From an uncultured Lachnospiraceae bacterium (GTDB lineage: Bacteria > Bacillota > Clostridia > Lachnospirales > Lachnospiraceae): 64,000 bases of DNA. Shown piece by piece: positions 33,110-40,707 of the stretch; the stretch's first letter is position 1; each line of letters starts with the position of its first letter. A program made the translations under genes and the position numbers. The DNA lies in assembly GCA_947648875.1 (NCBI GenBank), contig CANSPM010000003.1, positions 1 through 64,000 on the forward strand. The letters run 5' to 3'. Under the pieces are notes generated by a model, which did no database searches, was not told where the DNA came from, and saw nothing but the letters and a program-made list of their open reading frames with translations.

Positions 33110-34249
33110 ATGCGAATAGGAGTAGATTTGCTTTGGGTGAGGGTCGGCGTGTGTGGCGGGACAGAGTCCTTTATACGCAATCTGCTGGACGGCTTTTGGC
33201 GTCATGATATGGCGAATGAATATGTTCTGTTTGTCTCCCGGGACAATGCGGAGAGTTTCAGGGGATACGAGAGGAAAGGCGGAGGGGATATGCGGCTCTG
33301 TGTCTGTCCGGTGGACAGCGCCAGCCAGCCCCGGCGTATTCTGTGGGAGAATCTGCGCCTGGCCCGTCTGGCCCGGCGTCGGCAGGTGGATGTTATGTTC
33401 ATCCCGGTATACAGCATGCCCTGGACCTGGGGAAGCAGGATTCCCTATGTGTGTGTGATACATGACTTGCAGGCCATGCACTATCCCGAGTATTTTTCCC
33501 TGCCCCGCAGAATGTTTCTGCGCTATGAATGGCGACATACATGCAGGAGAGGATACAGGATCTTGACGGATTCCGACTTCTGCCGCAAGGATCTGGAGCG
33601 GCATTTTCCCTGGGCGGCGGACAGGATGCAGGTCATGTATGTGCCCATACCGGAACAAATATATAAATGGGAGCAGTCTCAGGAGGATATCAGGCCCTCG
33701 ATCAGGACTCTGGCCGAGAGAGATTTCTATTATTGCGTTAGTTCTCTGCTGCCTCATAAGAATCTGGACACTCTCCTGCGGACGGTGGAGCGGATGCGGG
33801 AGCAAGGCCTGTGGGGAGAGCGGCGGCTGGTAATCAGCGGTGTGGGAGGCGATATGCGGAAGATGGAGGAACTGCTGGAGCGGTATGATATCGCCGGGCA
33901 AGTGGTGATGACCGGATTTGTTTCGGATAAGGAGAGAGATTACCTGTATGAACATTGCAAGCTGTTTCTTTTTCCCAGCGTTTTCGAGGGTTTCGGTATG
34001 CCTCCCATAGAGGCTATGCGTCGGGGGAAAAAGGTGGTTATGACCAGATGTTCCTGTCTGGAGGAGATCACCCGGGGACGGGCGTTCTATGTGGACGAGC
34101 CTTGTTCTCCCGTATGCTGGCAGGAGCAGATTCGGCGGGCGGAATTGCTGTCTGGGCAGCGGGAGACCTTTCCGGAATATGAGCCGGAGAATATAGTACG
34201 TCAGTATCAGCAACTGTGGAAGACTATTTCAGAGAAGGGTCGCGAATAA
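33110..34249 (+). CDS. GT4 glycosyltransferase
   Basis: Retaining GT-B enzyme of 379 residues. N-terminal RIGVDLLWVRVGVCGGTESFI binds the acceptor side, the middle has VCVIHDLQAMHYPEYF, and the C-terminal nucleotide domain contains FYYCVSSLLPHKNLDTLL and the family signature FPSVFEGFGMPPIEAMRRGK with the E-x7-E pair near residue 303. ATG 33110 is chosen because the upstream stop (TAG 33102-33104) leaves a tight junction with AGG just before. The TAATG junction with the next gene suggests coupled translation. Donor sugar not determinable. Confidence 0.88.
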   Translation: MRIGVDLLWVRVGVCGGTESFIRNLLDGFWRHDMANEYVLFVSRDNAESFRGYERKGGGDMRLCVCPVDSASQPRRILWENLRLARLARRRQVDVMFIPVYSMPWTWGSRIPYVCVIHDLQAMHYPEYFSLPRRMFLRYEWRHTCRRGYRILTDSDFCRKDLERHFPWAADRMQVMYVPIPEQIYKWEQSQEDIRPSIRTLAERDFYYCVSSLLPHKNLDTLLRTVERMREQGLWGERRLVISGVGGDMRKMEELLERYDIAGQVVMTGFVSDKERDYLYEHCKLFLFPSVFEGFGMPPIEAMRRGKKVVMTRCSCLEEITRGRAFYVDEPCSPVCWQEQIRRAELLSGQRETFPEYEPENIVRQYQQLWKTISEKGRE

Positions 34250-34794
34250 TGGCGGCGGAACCTCAGCGCAAAATAAAAGACAGTCTACAGGCAGGGGGGC
34301 GGTGTTGCGTGGAAAAGAAGACGGAACAGGATATATATGGCAGATTATATGATGTGGTGCAGGGCAATATGGCGGGAGCAGGCCTCACATTTCCCTATGA
34401 GAAGGCAACTTTTCTTTGCGAGGTAAAAGCCCATCCCCAGGAGATTGACGTATCCCGTTATCTGGATCTTTCCAACCCGGTTTTTATGCAGGCGGTACAT
34501 GCCGCAGCGCTGAAACGTCTTCCGGAGGAGAAGACCACAGCTTTTTGGGAGAGACGATATGGGGAGCCGGAGAAAGGGTTTCAGGAGGAAGTACTGCGAA
34601 GCGTGGCCTCTTCCAGCGTGGTGGCTATCAATCAGATCCGTCTGGTCAACAATCCCTATTTTACACAGAAGAGGGGAATAAAGTATCGTTGTATGGGTGT
34701 CCTTTACGGTTTTACGGATAAAGCCTTTCTGAGGGAGTTTGGCAAGAAGCTTCCGATGCCTGTGCAGAAGCTGATCAGAAAGGTGTTTATATGA
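34249..34794 (+). CDS. Small DUF4214-like protein encoded between GT4 genes
   Basis: I do not recognise a named family for the full 181 residues. The central part, SNPVFMQAVHAAALKRLPEE followed by KTTAFWERRYG, follows the DUF4214 pattern F-x4-Y/H-x3-L-x-R-x-P-D...W. No signal peptide, so it is cytoplasmic. The C-terminal KRGIKYRCMGVLYGFTDKAF is basic. A second small protein of the same plan lies at 37596. Starting at 34249 makes a 1-base TAATG overlap with the GT4 before it, and the end overlaps the next GT4 by 4 bases, so it is made with them and may assist or tether these enzymes. That role is inference. Confidence 0.6.
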   Translation: MAAEPQRKIKDSLQAGGRCCVEKKTEQDIYGRLYDVVQGNMAGAGLTFPYEKATFLCEVKAHPQEIDVSRYLDLSNPVFMQAVHAAALKRLPEEKTTAFWERRYGEPEKGFQEEVLRSVASSSVVAINQIRLVNNPYFTQKRGIKYRCMGVLYGFTDKAFLREFGKKLPMPVQKLIRKVFI

Positions 34795-35936
34795 AAATAT
34801 ACATGGATATCAGCGTTTTGACGCTGGCGACGTTTATAACCGGGATACAGCGGGTGACCAGAGAAATAATTCTGCGTCTGCTGGAGAGTGGAAATCCGGA
34901 TATCGTCCTGCTGCATTACAATGCCAGGGAGGACGCCTGGCATATTATAGACAATCAGCGCTTCGTGGGGTATTACAGGGATCACAGGGGCATGAAAAAC
35001 CGGATGATTACCGGGCACAGACAAGCAGTTACGGATATGGGGCAGGGAGACGTGTTTTTTGACCTGGACGCGGTGTGGATGTGCCGTGTGAGACGAAGCT
35101 ACCTGCTGCCTCTTCTAAAAAGGCAGGGGGTGCGTATTGTAGTCCATATCTATGACATTATCTCCGTCACTCATCCCCAGTACTGCCTGGAGAGAGGGGT
35201 ATATCAGTTTATGGACTATCTGGGTGCCCATCTGCTGTATGCGGACCAGATGATCGTGAACGCCCGGGCTACGGAGGATGAACTGAAACAGCTGGCGGAT
35301 CGGCTTGGTGTACCCCTCCCCCCCGTTGAGGTGGTGCCTCTCGGGGCGGATTTTCGGCAACGGCAGCAGGTATCGGAGGCACAGATTCCGGAGAATGTGA
35401 GGCTGGCGGCGAAGGGGGGGGCCTATATCCTGATGGTGGGTACGATAGAGCCTCGCAAAAACCATCGGCTGCTTCTACAGGCTTATGACAAGGGCCTGCG
35501 ACAGGCCGGGTATAGAATTATCCTGGCCGGATATATGGGCTGGCATATGGAAGACTTTGCGCGTGATCTTTGTACCCATACGGACTATAATAGTGGTATT
35601 TTTCATTTTGACGGCCTGGGGGACAACGCCATCGACTATCTGTACCAGCATGCCCGCTTTCTGGCGTTCTGTAGTTATGCCGAAGGCTTTGGACTTCCAC
35701 TTTTGGAGTCCGTTCAGAGGGGTACGCCGGTGATTGCGGCAGATATCCCGGTATCCAGGGAGGTTGCGGGGGCGTACTGCGACTGGTTCAGGCAGGATGA
35801 CGCGTCGGATCTGTGCCGGGTAGTTCTGGAATATGAGGACGAGGAGCGGTACCGGCAAAGGAAGGAGAGTTTGAAGGAGTATCGGCCTGCTTCATGGGCG
35901 CAGTGCTCTGAACGTATCAGGAGGATATTGGTTTGA
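34791..35936 (+). CDS. GT4 glycosyltransferase with poly-C and poly-G tracts
   Basis: GT-B retaining enzyme, 381 residues: MKIYMDISVLTLATFITGIQ, VVHIYDIISVTHPQYC, the nucleotide-domain start ILMVGTIEPRKNHRLLLQAY, and YAEGFGLPLLESVQRGTPV with the family E-x7-E. Closely related to the first domain of the large protein at 38.2 kb, with which it shares the ISGIQRV-type opening. The coding sequence contains a C7 run (35318-35324) and a G8 run (35414-35421), both of which could slip and shift the frame. ATG 34791 overlaps the previous stop; a TTG start of the next gene overlaps its own stop. Confidence 0.88.
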   Translation: MKIYMDISVLTLATFITGIQRVTREIILRLLESGNPDIVLLHYNAREDAWHIIDNQRFVGYYRDHRGMKNRMITGHRQAVTDMGQGDVFFDLDAVWMCRVRRSYLLPLLKRQGVRIVVHIYDIISVTHPQYCLERGVYQFMDYLGAHLLYADQMIVNARATEDELKQLADRLGVPLPPVEVVPLGADFRQRQQVSEAQIPENVRLAAKGGAYILMVGTIEPRKNHRLLLQAYDKGLRQAGYRIILAGYMGWHMEDFARDLCTHTDYNSGIFHFDGLGDNAIDYLYQHARFLAFCSYAEGFGLPLLESVQRGTPVIAADIPVSREVAGAYCDWFRQDDASDLCRVVLEYEDEERYRQRKESLKEYRPASWAQCSERIRRILV

Positions 35937-37591
35937 CAATGAGAGAATTGGTAAAAAGGAATGTGGCTGTACTGTGGGCGATGGTTATAGGTGCTTCTTT
36001 GTTTATCTGCATCTATGGCGTACATATTTTGAACCCGACGTATGTGGACTGGCTGATCACCGGCGGGGACCGGCCCCAGCACTATCTGGGATGGGTGGCT
36101 TACCGCAATTCACGATGGTTTTTCCCCATCGGCCTCACGGACCAGCTGTCATATCCTTCGAAAACCAGTATCATATTCACGGATTCCATTCCGCTGTTAG
36201 CGGTGCTCTTTAAGGTAATCTCTCCCTTGCTGCCGGGCAGGTTTCAGTATTTCGGCATATGGGGACTGTTTACCTTTGTGCTCAACGGCGCCTTTTCCGC
36301 GAAAATACTACAAAAATATATGAAGACCGATTTACAGGTGATCATGGGAAGCGTGTTTTATATTCTGTCTTTCCAGGTTCTACAGCGAATGTTCGCGCAT
36401 ACGGCGCTGGCGGGACATTGGTTAATTCTGTGGGCCATATGCCTGCTGGTCTACAGGGACCGTATGTCATATCGAAGGAAGATAGGGGCCTGGCTGTCTC
36501 TGGGAGCTGTATCCAGCGCGGTACACCCATACCTGCTTCTCATGTGCGGTATCGTTCTGCTGGGATTTCTGCTGGTGGAAGTGGTGGAACACAGGGCGGA
36601 CAGGCTGCTTACACATTTATTGAGAGTGGCGGGATACCTGATGTCTTTTGTGGGCGCCGCAGCCGCCGTTATCGCCCTGCTGGGAGGATTTTCCTCGGGC
36701 ATGTCGACGGTAAACGGCGGTATCGGGGCATACAGCCTGAATTTGAATGGCTTTATCAATCCCCAATGGCATGGGCAGCTGCTTCGAACTTACACGCAGT
36801 TGGATACACAGCATGAAGGATTTTCCTATCTGGGCGCAGGCATCCTGTTTATGCTGCTGTGTACAGGGATAGAACTTGCGGTGAAAAGCAACAGGGAAAA
36901 CATCAGGAAGTACAGCCCTCTGGGGCTGGGGGCGATTCTGGCGTTCTGTGTCGCCCTTGTTCTGGCAGTATTTCCTACGATCACTTTCGGAGATGAAATT
37001 GTCAAACATTTTATAGTGCACTCTTTCATGTTAAAGGTCTGGGGTACATTCAGGGCATCGGGGCGGATTGCCTGGATCTGTGTGTATTTGTTTTTTCTGT
37101 TTGCGCTGTGTGGGGACTACAGAATCGTGAGCATAAGGCGCAAGAGTATTGTTCTGGCGGCGGCACTTATATTGCAGCTGGTGGATCTGAGCGGATTTAT
37201 CCTGGAAAAGCATAATCTGTGGACGACGAATTATACATATTATCCAATGCTGATTCAGGACAACTGGGATACACTTTGGGAGGAAGGGGAGGCCAGGCAC
37301 CTTGCCATCATGGAAGACTATTCCATGGATAAGCACTGCGACCTGGTTTTCTGGGCCATGGACAGGGGGGTATCCGCAAACAAATTCACATTTGCGAGAG
37401 ACCAGGGAGAGGATGTGCTCTCCCTGGATGTAACAGGGGCAGAATGGCAGGACCATACGATTTATGTCTGGGACAGGGAAGGTTTTGTGCCCAGCCAGGA
37501 TGCCGGAATATATTATTATGATCTGGACGCGCGGTTTGTCGTGGGCTATACGCGGCAAATACCGGGATTGGCAATGTGGAAAGAGGGATGA
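35933..37591 (+). CDS. GT-C-like membrane glycosyltransferase (DUF6311 type)
   Basis: A 552-residue protein with about ten to twelve transmembrane helices in the first ~430 residues and a soluble C-terminal domain. GGDRPQHYLGWVAYRNSRWF and IIFTDSIPLLAVLFKVISPL in the first extracytoplasmic loop are the pattern I associate with DUF6311. The acidic residues there are placed like GT-C catalytic residues, so it probably adds sugars from a polyprenyl-phosphate donor on the outer face. TTG 35933 is taken as the start because AGGAGGA lies 7 bases upstream; ATG 35939 is 13 bases away and less good. Confidence 0.75.
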   Translation: MTMRELVKRNVAVLWAMVIGASLFICIYGVHILNPTYVDWLITGGDRPQHYLGWVAYRNSRWFFPIGLTDQLSYPSKTSIIFTDSIPLLAVLFKVISPLLPGRFQYFGIWGLFTFVLNGAFSAKILQKYMKTDLQVIMGSVFYILSFQVLQRMFAHTALAGHWLILWAICLLVYRDRMSYRRKIGAWLSLGAVSSAVHPYLLLMCGIVLLGFLLVEVVEHRADRLLTHLLRVAGYLMSFVGAAAAVIALLGGFSSGMSTVNGGIGAYSLNLNGFINPQWHGQLLRTYTQLDTQHEGFSYLGAGILFMLLCTGIELAVKSNRENIRKYSPLGLGAILAFCVALVLAVFPTITFGDEIVKHFIVHSFMLKVWGTFRASGRIAWICVYLFFLFALCGDYRIVSIRRKSIVLAAALILQLVDLSGFILEKHNLWTTNYTYYPMLIQDNWDTLWEEGEARHLAIMEDYSMDKHCDLVFWAMDRGVSANKFTFARDQGEDVLSLDVTGAEWQDHTIYVWDREGFVPSQDAGIYYYDLDARFVVGYTRQIPGLAMWKEG

Positions 37592-37595
37592 GCGC

Positions 37596-38093
37596 ATGAC
37601 AGATATACTACATAATTTTGAGAAGGCCTATGCGCTTACGATGCGAAATATAGAGAACTCCGGAAGCGGGATGCAGCTGCCGGGCGCTAAGGTGGCATAT
37701 TACATCAACAGCTGCGTGCCGGGGATTCTGGATGTGCGGGATCTGATGGAGGCGGACAGGACGGAGTTTCTCCAGATGGCTTATTATAGCCTGTTGGGAA
37801 GTCTGCCGGATGAGGCGGTTCTTTGCAAGTGGCAGGCCAGGACGGATTTATCAGACTGTGCGTACCGCAGGGCCGTGTTGGACTGTCTTCTGGACATTCC
37901 GGAGGTTTCGGCCAGAGACAGGGTGGTCAGGGGAAATATTTATTCAGACGCGGATATGACACAGGGGCGTCCGCACAGAAGTTTGAAACAGAGAGTTCTG
38001 GCCGCAGGCTACCGGGTGAGCCGCAGGCTGCCTCTGAGCGTCAAGGTCCCCCTCAAAAGGCTGGCCATGAAGCTACTCATGAAGTCCGGATGA
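37596..38093 (+). CDS. Small DUF4214-like cytoplasmic protein
   Basis: About 165 residues with no signal peptide. The middle, EFLQMAYYSLLGSLPDEAVL then CKWQARTDLS, follows the same F-x4-Y-x3-L-x2-x-P-D...W pattern as DUF4214 and the protein at 34249. A basic C-terminus (RSLKQRVLAAGYRVSRRLPL) may contact membrane or nucleic acid. It lies between a GT-C gene and a GT4-containing gene. ATG 37596 is 8 bases after AGAGGG, and the track start at 37464 lies inside the preceding gene. Function unknown; a link to glycosyltransferases is proposed from two independent neighbourhoods in this window. Confidence 0.6.
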   Translation: MTDILHNFEKAYALTMRNIENSGSGMQLPGAKVAYYINSCVPGILDVRDLMEADRTEFLQMAYYSLLGSLPDEAVLCKWQARTDLSDCAYRRAVLDCLLDIPEVSARDRVVRGNIYSDADMTQGRPHRSLKQRVLAAGYRVSRRLPLSVKVPLKRLAMKLLMKSG

Positions 38094-38119
38094 GTTCCTG
38101 AAAGCGGGCCTAAGAAACT

Positions 38120-38195
38120 GCCATGCAGCGAATAAGGCGTGGCATAATCATTTGGCGCTGTTATGCCAGAAATTTTTGCGGCATACCGGGAGAGG
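38120..38195 (+). promoter_or_regulatory. Mutually exclusive hairpins before a GT4 gene
   Basis: TGGCATAA (38140-38147) and TTATGCCA (38161-38168) make a perfect 8-bp stem with a 13-nt loop. Its left arm overlaps a second hairpin, GCCATGC (38120-38126) / GCGTGGC (38137-38143). Its right arm can also pair with GGCATA (38180-38185), just before GGGAGAGG (38188-38195). All three pairings cannot coexist, so this looks like a switching leader with the same geometry as loci A-C. Confidence 0.5.
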
Positions 38196-38200
38196 CGGAT

Positions 38201-40669
38201 ATGAAGGTTTTTATTGATGTCAGTAATCTGATACATGTAAATTACATAAGCGGCATACAGAGAGTGGTGCGGGAGGTGACGACCGGGCTGGCGAACGATC
38301 CTTTGCTGGAACTGGTTTTACTGGAATATCAGGAGCGTGAGAATCGGTTTGGAATCTTGTCTCTAACGGCATTTCTGGCATATTACAGAGACGGGGCGGG
38401 AAGGAAGGAGGATATTCGGACCCGGGAGAGTGTGGGACTGGCGGAGTTTCCCCATGGCAGTGTATTTCTGGAACTGGACAGCGTATGGCATTCCCGTTGC
38501 AGGCGCATGACGCTCTATCCGGAGCTGAAAGCCAGGGGGGTAAAGATCGCTGTGTGCTATCAGGACCTGATTCCGATTATGTGGCCGGAATATGCGGCAT
38601 CCGAGACAGTCTGCTCCTTTCTGGGATATATGACGGCCTGTGTAACTTATGGGGATCTGTTCATATCATCCACCCGGACGAACATCGGGTATCTACAGGA
38701 ATTTATGAGGCAGATCGGCGTTCGGAACCAGGCTCCCTGTGTGGTGTCCTGGCTGGGAACGGATTTTAAGGAGCGGCGGCAGGAGAGCAAGCCGGGAAAG
38801 AGGCTGGAGGAGATCAGGAGCAGGGGAAAATATCTGCTGATGGTGGGGACGGTGGAACCCCGTAAAAATCACAGGCTGGTGCTGGATGCCATGGACCAAA
38901 ATCTCTTTGCCCGGGGCTGGCAGCTGGTGATTGTGGGACGCCAGGGCTGGGATATAGAGGAGACGGCGGAGAGAATCCGCGGGCATCCCGGCCTGGGCAG
39001 GCAGTTGCACTGGATTGAGGACGCAACGGATGCGGATGTGGAATACCTTTACACCCACAGCAGATTTGTGATCTTTCCCAGCCTGACGGAGGGGTTTGGA
39101 CTGCCCATAGTGGAGGCCTGCGGCAGGGGGATCCCGGTGCTGGCTTCGGACCATCCGGTGCTGCGGGAGGTGGGGGGAAGCTATTGCGGATATTTTTCAC
39201 CTCAAAGTTCGCAGTCGCTGATTGAGGCCCTGGAGCAGGCGGATCAAGAGCCGGTCTATAAACGGATGCGGGAGGCTCTGGTAGATTATAAGGCTGTGGG
39301 ATGGAAGCAGGTGGCAGAACGGATAGGGCAGGCGCTGAAAGAATTACAGAGAGCCGTGAAATTGCCGGATTTGTCGGCCGGAGCCGGTGTAAAGCAGATG
39401 GTGACGCTGTCGGCCCGGGCGGAAGATTTTCTGCGCAGTCTGCCTTTCATAGAGAAGTTTATGCCGTTTATCAGGGAGATCGTTCTTTGTTGTCCCGATG
39501 CCATGGAGGCGGAAGTGAGGGACAGTTACAAGGGGCCTCTGGGGATTCGCTTTCTTACGGACAGCGTGCTTCTGGGAGGATGCCCTCTGCCGGCGGATCA
39601 CGCCGCTCGCAATATTTTCCTGCGCACAAAGGCGATTGAGAATGCTATAATTGACCCGGTCTTCATTATGAGTGATGACGATTATCGGCCGCTTAAAACA
39701 ATTTCATTGGAAAAATTTTATAATAATGAGCGTTATCAGGCGTACTACCTGGGGGATCTGAGAAACTGGAAAGGAACCCAGGGAAATCCCACTTCCTTTG
39801 ATGTCAGTATGTGGAGGTGCCGGGATTTTCTCAGTGACCAGGGGTATTCCACTTATATGTTTGATGCGCATATGCCACAGATTATAGACAGGCGTCTGTT
39901 TCTGGAGATGCTGGGGCGATATCCGCAGGTGGCGGACGGAGCGGCCAGCGAGTGGAGCGGATATTTCAACTACCTGGTAAGCGAGTATCCGGAGTCTGTG
40001 GAACTTCACCCCTATGCGACCATGAGTTGGCCAGGCTTCCCGGAGGATTGGAACACGGAGTTAAGGAGACCGGAATATCTCTTTGAAAATTTTTATGATA
40101 TGCTGTATGAGGAGAGGGAGGTATATCGGGGGAAGGGCCGGTTTGTGGGATTTTCCAGAGAATATACGCCGGGTATACAGGAGGAGAACCAGCGGAAAGC
40201 CGAAATATGCAGAGCCGAAGAACAACGTCATGAAGAGGAACTGTCACTTCATTCTCAGTGGCTGCAACGCTATCGAAAGCAGTGGGGAATGGAACCGGTA
40301 TTCGCGGTATGTGACCGGGAGGGGGAATTGGTTTTGCGGACACCGGCGGTGATGCCCATGCTGCGAGGAGATTTCCTGCGCATGGACTTTAGGGTGATGC
40401 TGCGCGAAAAACCGCGTCAGAGCAGGCAGTGGCAGCTGGCCTGGACCATATGGGAGGAAGGCGGCGGCGCGGCAGGCATGGGTTCCTCCAGATTTCAGGG
40501 GACGGACCGTGATTTTCAGGTGCTTCTGATGGCCCCCGACAAGGCAGGGACATACCGGGTGGAGTGGAACCTCTATGCAGGTACGGTGAGCGTCATCCGA
40601 CAGATGGAACTGGAGATAAAGGAAGCGGCAGCGGACAGTAAAGGCGCGAAGGCGCACGATACTCATTAG
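38201..40669 (+). CDS. Three-part glycosyltransferase: GT4 + second transferase-like domain + beta-sandwich
   Basis: An 822-residue protein. Residues ~1-400 are a GT4 enzyme (MKVFIDVSNLIHVNYISGIQ, LLMVGTVEPRKNHRLVLDAM, FPSLTEGFGLPIVEACGRGI). Residues ~405-650 form a second domain with PVFIMSDDDYRPLKTISLEK, which resembles the DD-containing site of Stealth-type sugar-phosphate transferases, and later FDAHMPQIIDRRLF. After a charged helical linker (~665-690) comes a beta-rich domain (~695-815) like Wzt-C or other carbohydrate-binding folds. ATG 38201 follows a GAGAGGCGG site. So one chain may add a sugar, transfer a second unit, and hold the product. The middle domain call is tentative. Confidence 0.75.
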   Translation: MKVFIDVSNLIHVNYISGIQRVVREVTTGLANDPLLELVLLEYQERENRFGILSLTAFLAYYRDGAGRKEDIRTRESVGLAEFPHGSVFLELDSVWHSRCRRMTLYPELKARGVKIAVCYQDLIPIMWPEYAASETVCSFLGYMTACVTYGDLFISSTRTNIGYLQEFMRQIGVRNQAPCVVSWLGTDFKERRQESKPGKRLEEIRSRGKYLLMVGTVEPRKNHRLVLDAMDQNLFARGWQLVIVGRQGWDIEETAERIRGHPGLGRQLHWIEDATDADVEYLYTHSRFVIFPSLTEGFGLPIVEACGRGIPVLASDHPVLREVGGSYCGYFSPQSSQSLIEALEQADQEPVYKRMREALVDYKAVGWKQVAERIGQALKELQRAVKLPDLSAGAGVKQMVTLSARAEDFLRSLPFIEKFMPFIREIVLCCPDAMEAEVRDSYKGPLGIRFLTDSVLLGGCPLPADHAARNIFLRTKAIENAIIDPVFIMSDDDYRPLKTISLEKFYNNERYQAYYLGDLRNWKGTQGNPTSFDVSMWRCRDFLSDQGYSTYMFDAHMPQIIDRRLFLEMLGRYPQVADGAASEWSGYFNYLVSEYPESVELHPYATMSWPGFPEDWNTELRRPEYLFENFYDMLYEEREVYRGKGRFVGFSREYTPGIQEENQRKAEICRAEEQRHEEELSLHSQWLQRYRKQWGMEPVFAVCDREGELVLRTPAVMPMLRGDFLRMDFRVMLREKPRQSRQWQLAWTIWEEGGGAAGMGSSRFQGTDRDFQVLLMAPDKAGTYRVEWNLYAGTVSVIRQMELEIKEAAADSKGAKAHDTH

Positions 40670-40697
40670 AGCCATCGCGCAGCGATTTAATAAGGGA
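40666..40697 (+). repeat. Leader repeat TTAGAGCCATCGCGC, copy 2, before the glucosaminidase gene
   Basis: The 15 bases at 40666-40680 are identical to 17489-17503. Here ATCGC-GCA-GCGAT forms the stem, and AAGGGAGG follows. The first bases overlap the stop codon of the preceding gene. Confidence 0.55.
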
Positions 40698-40707
40698 GGA
40701 GTAACGA

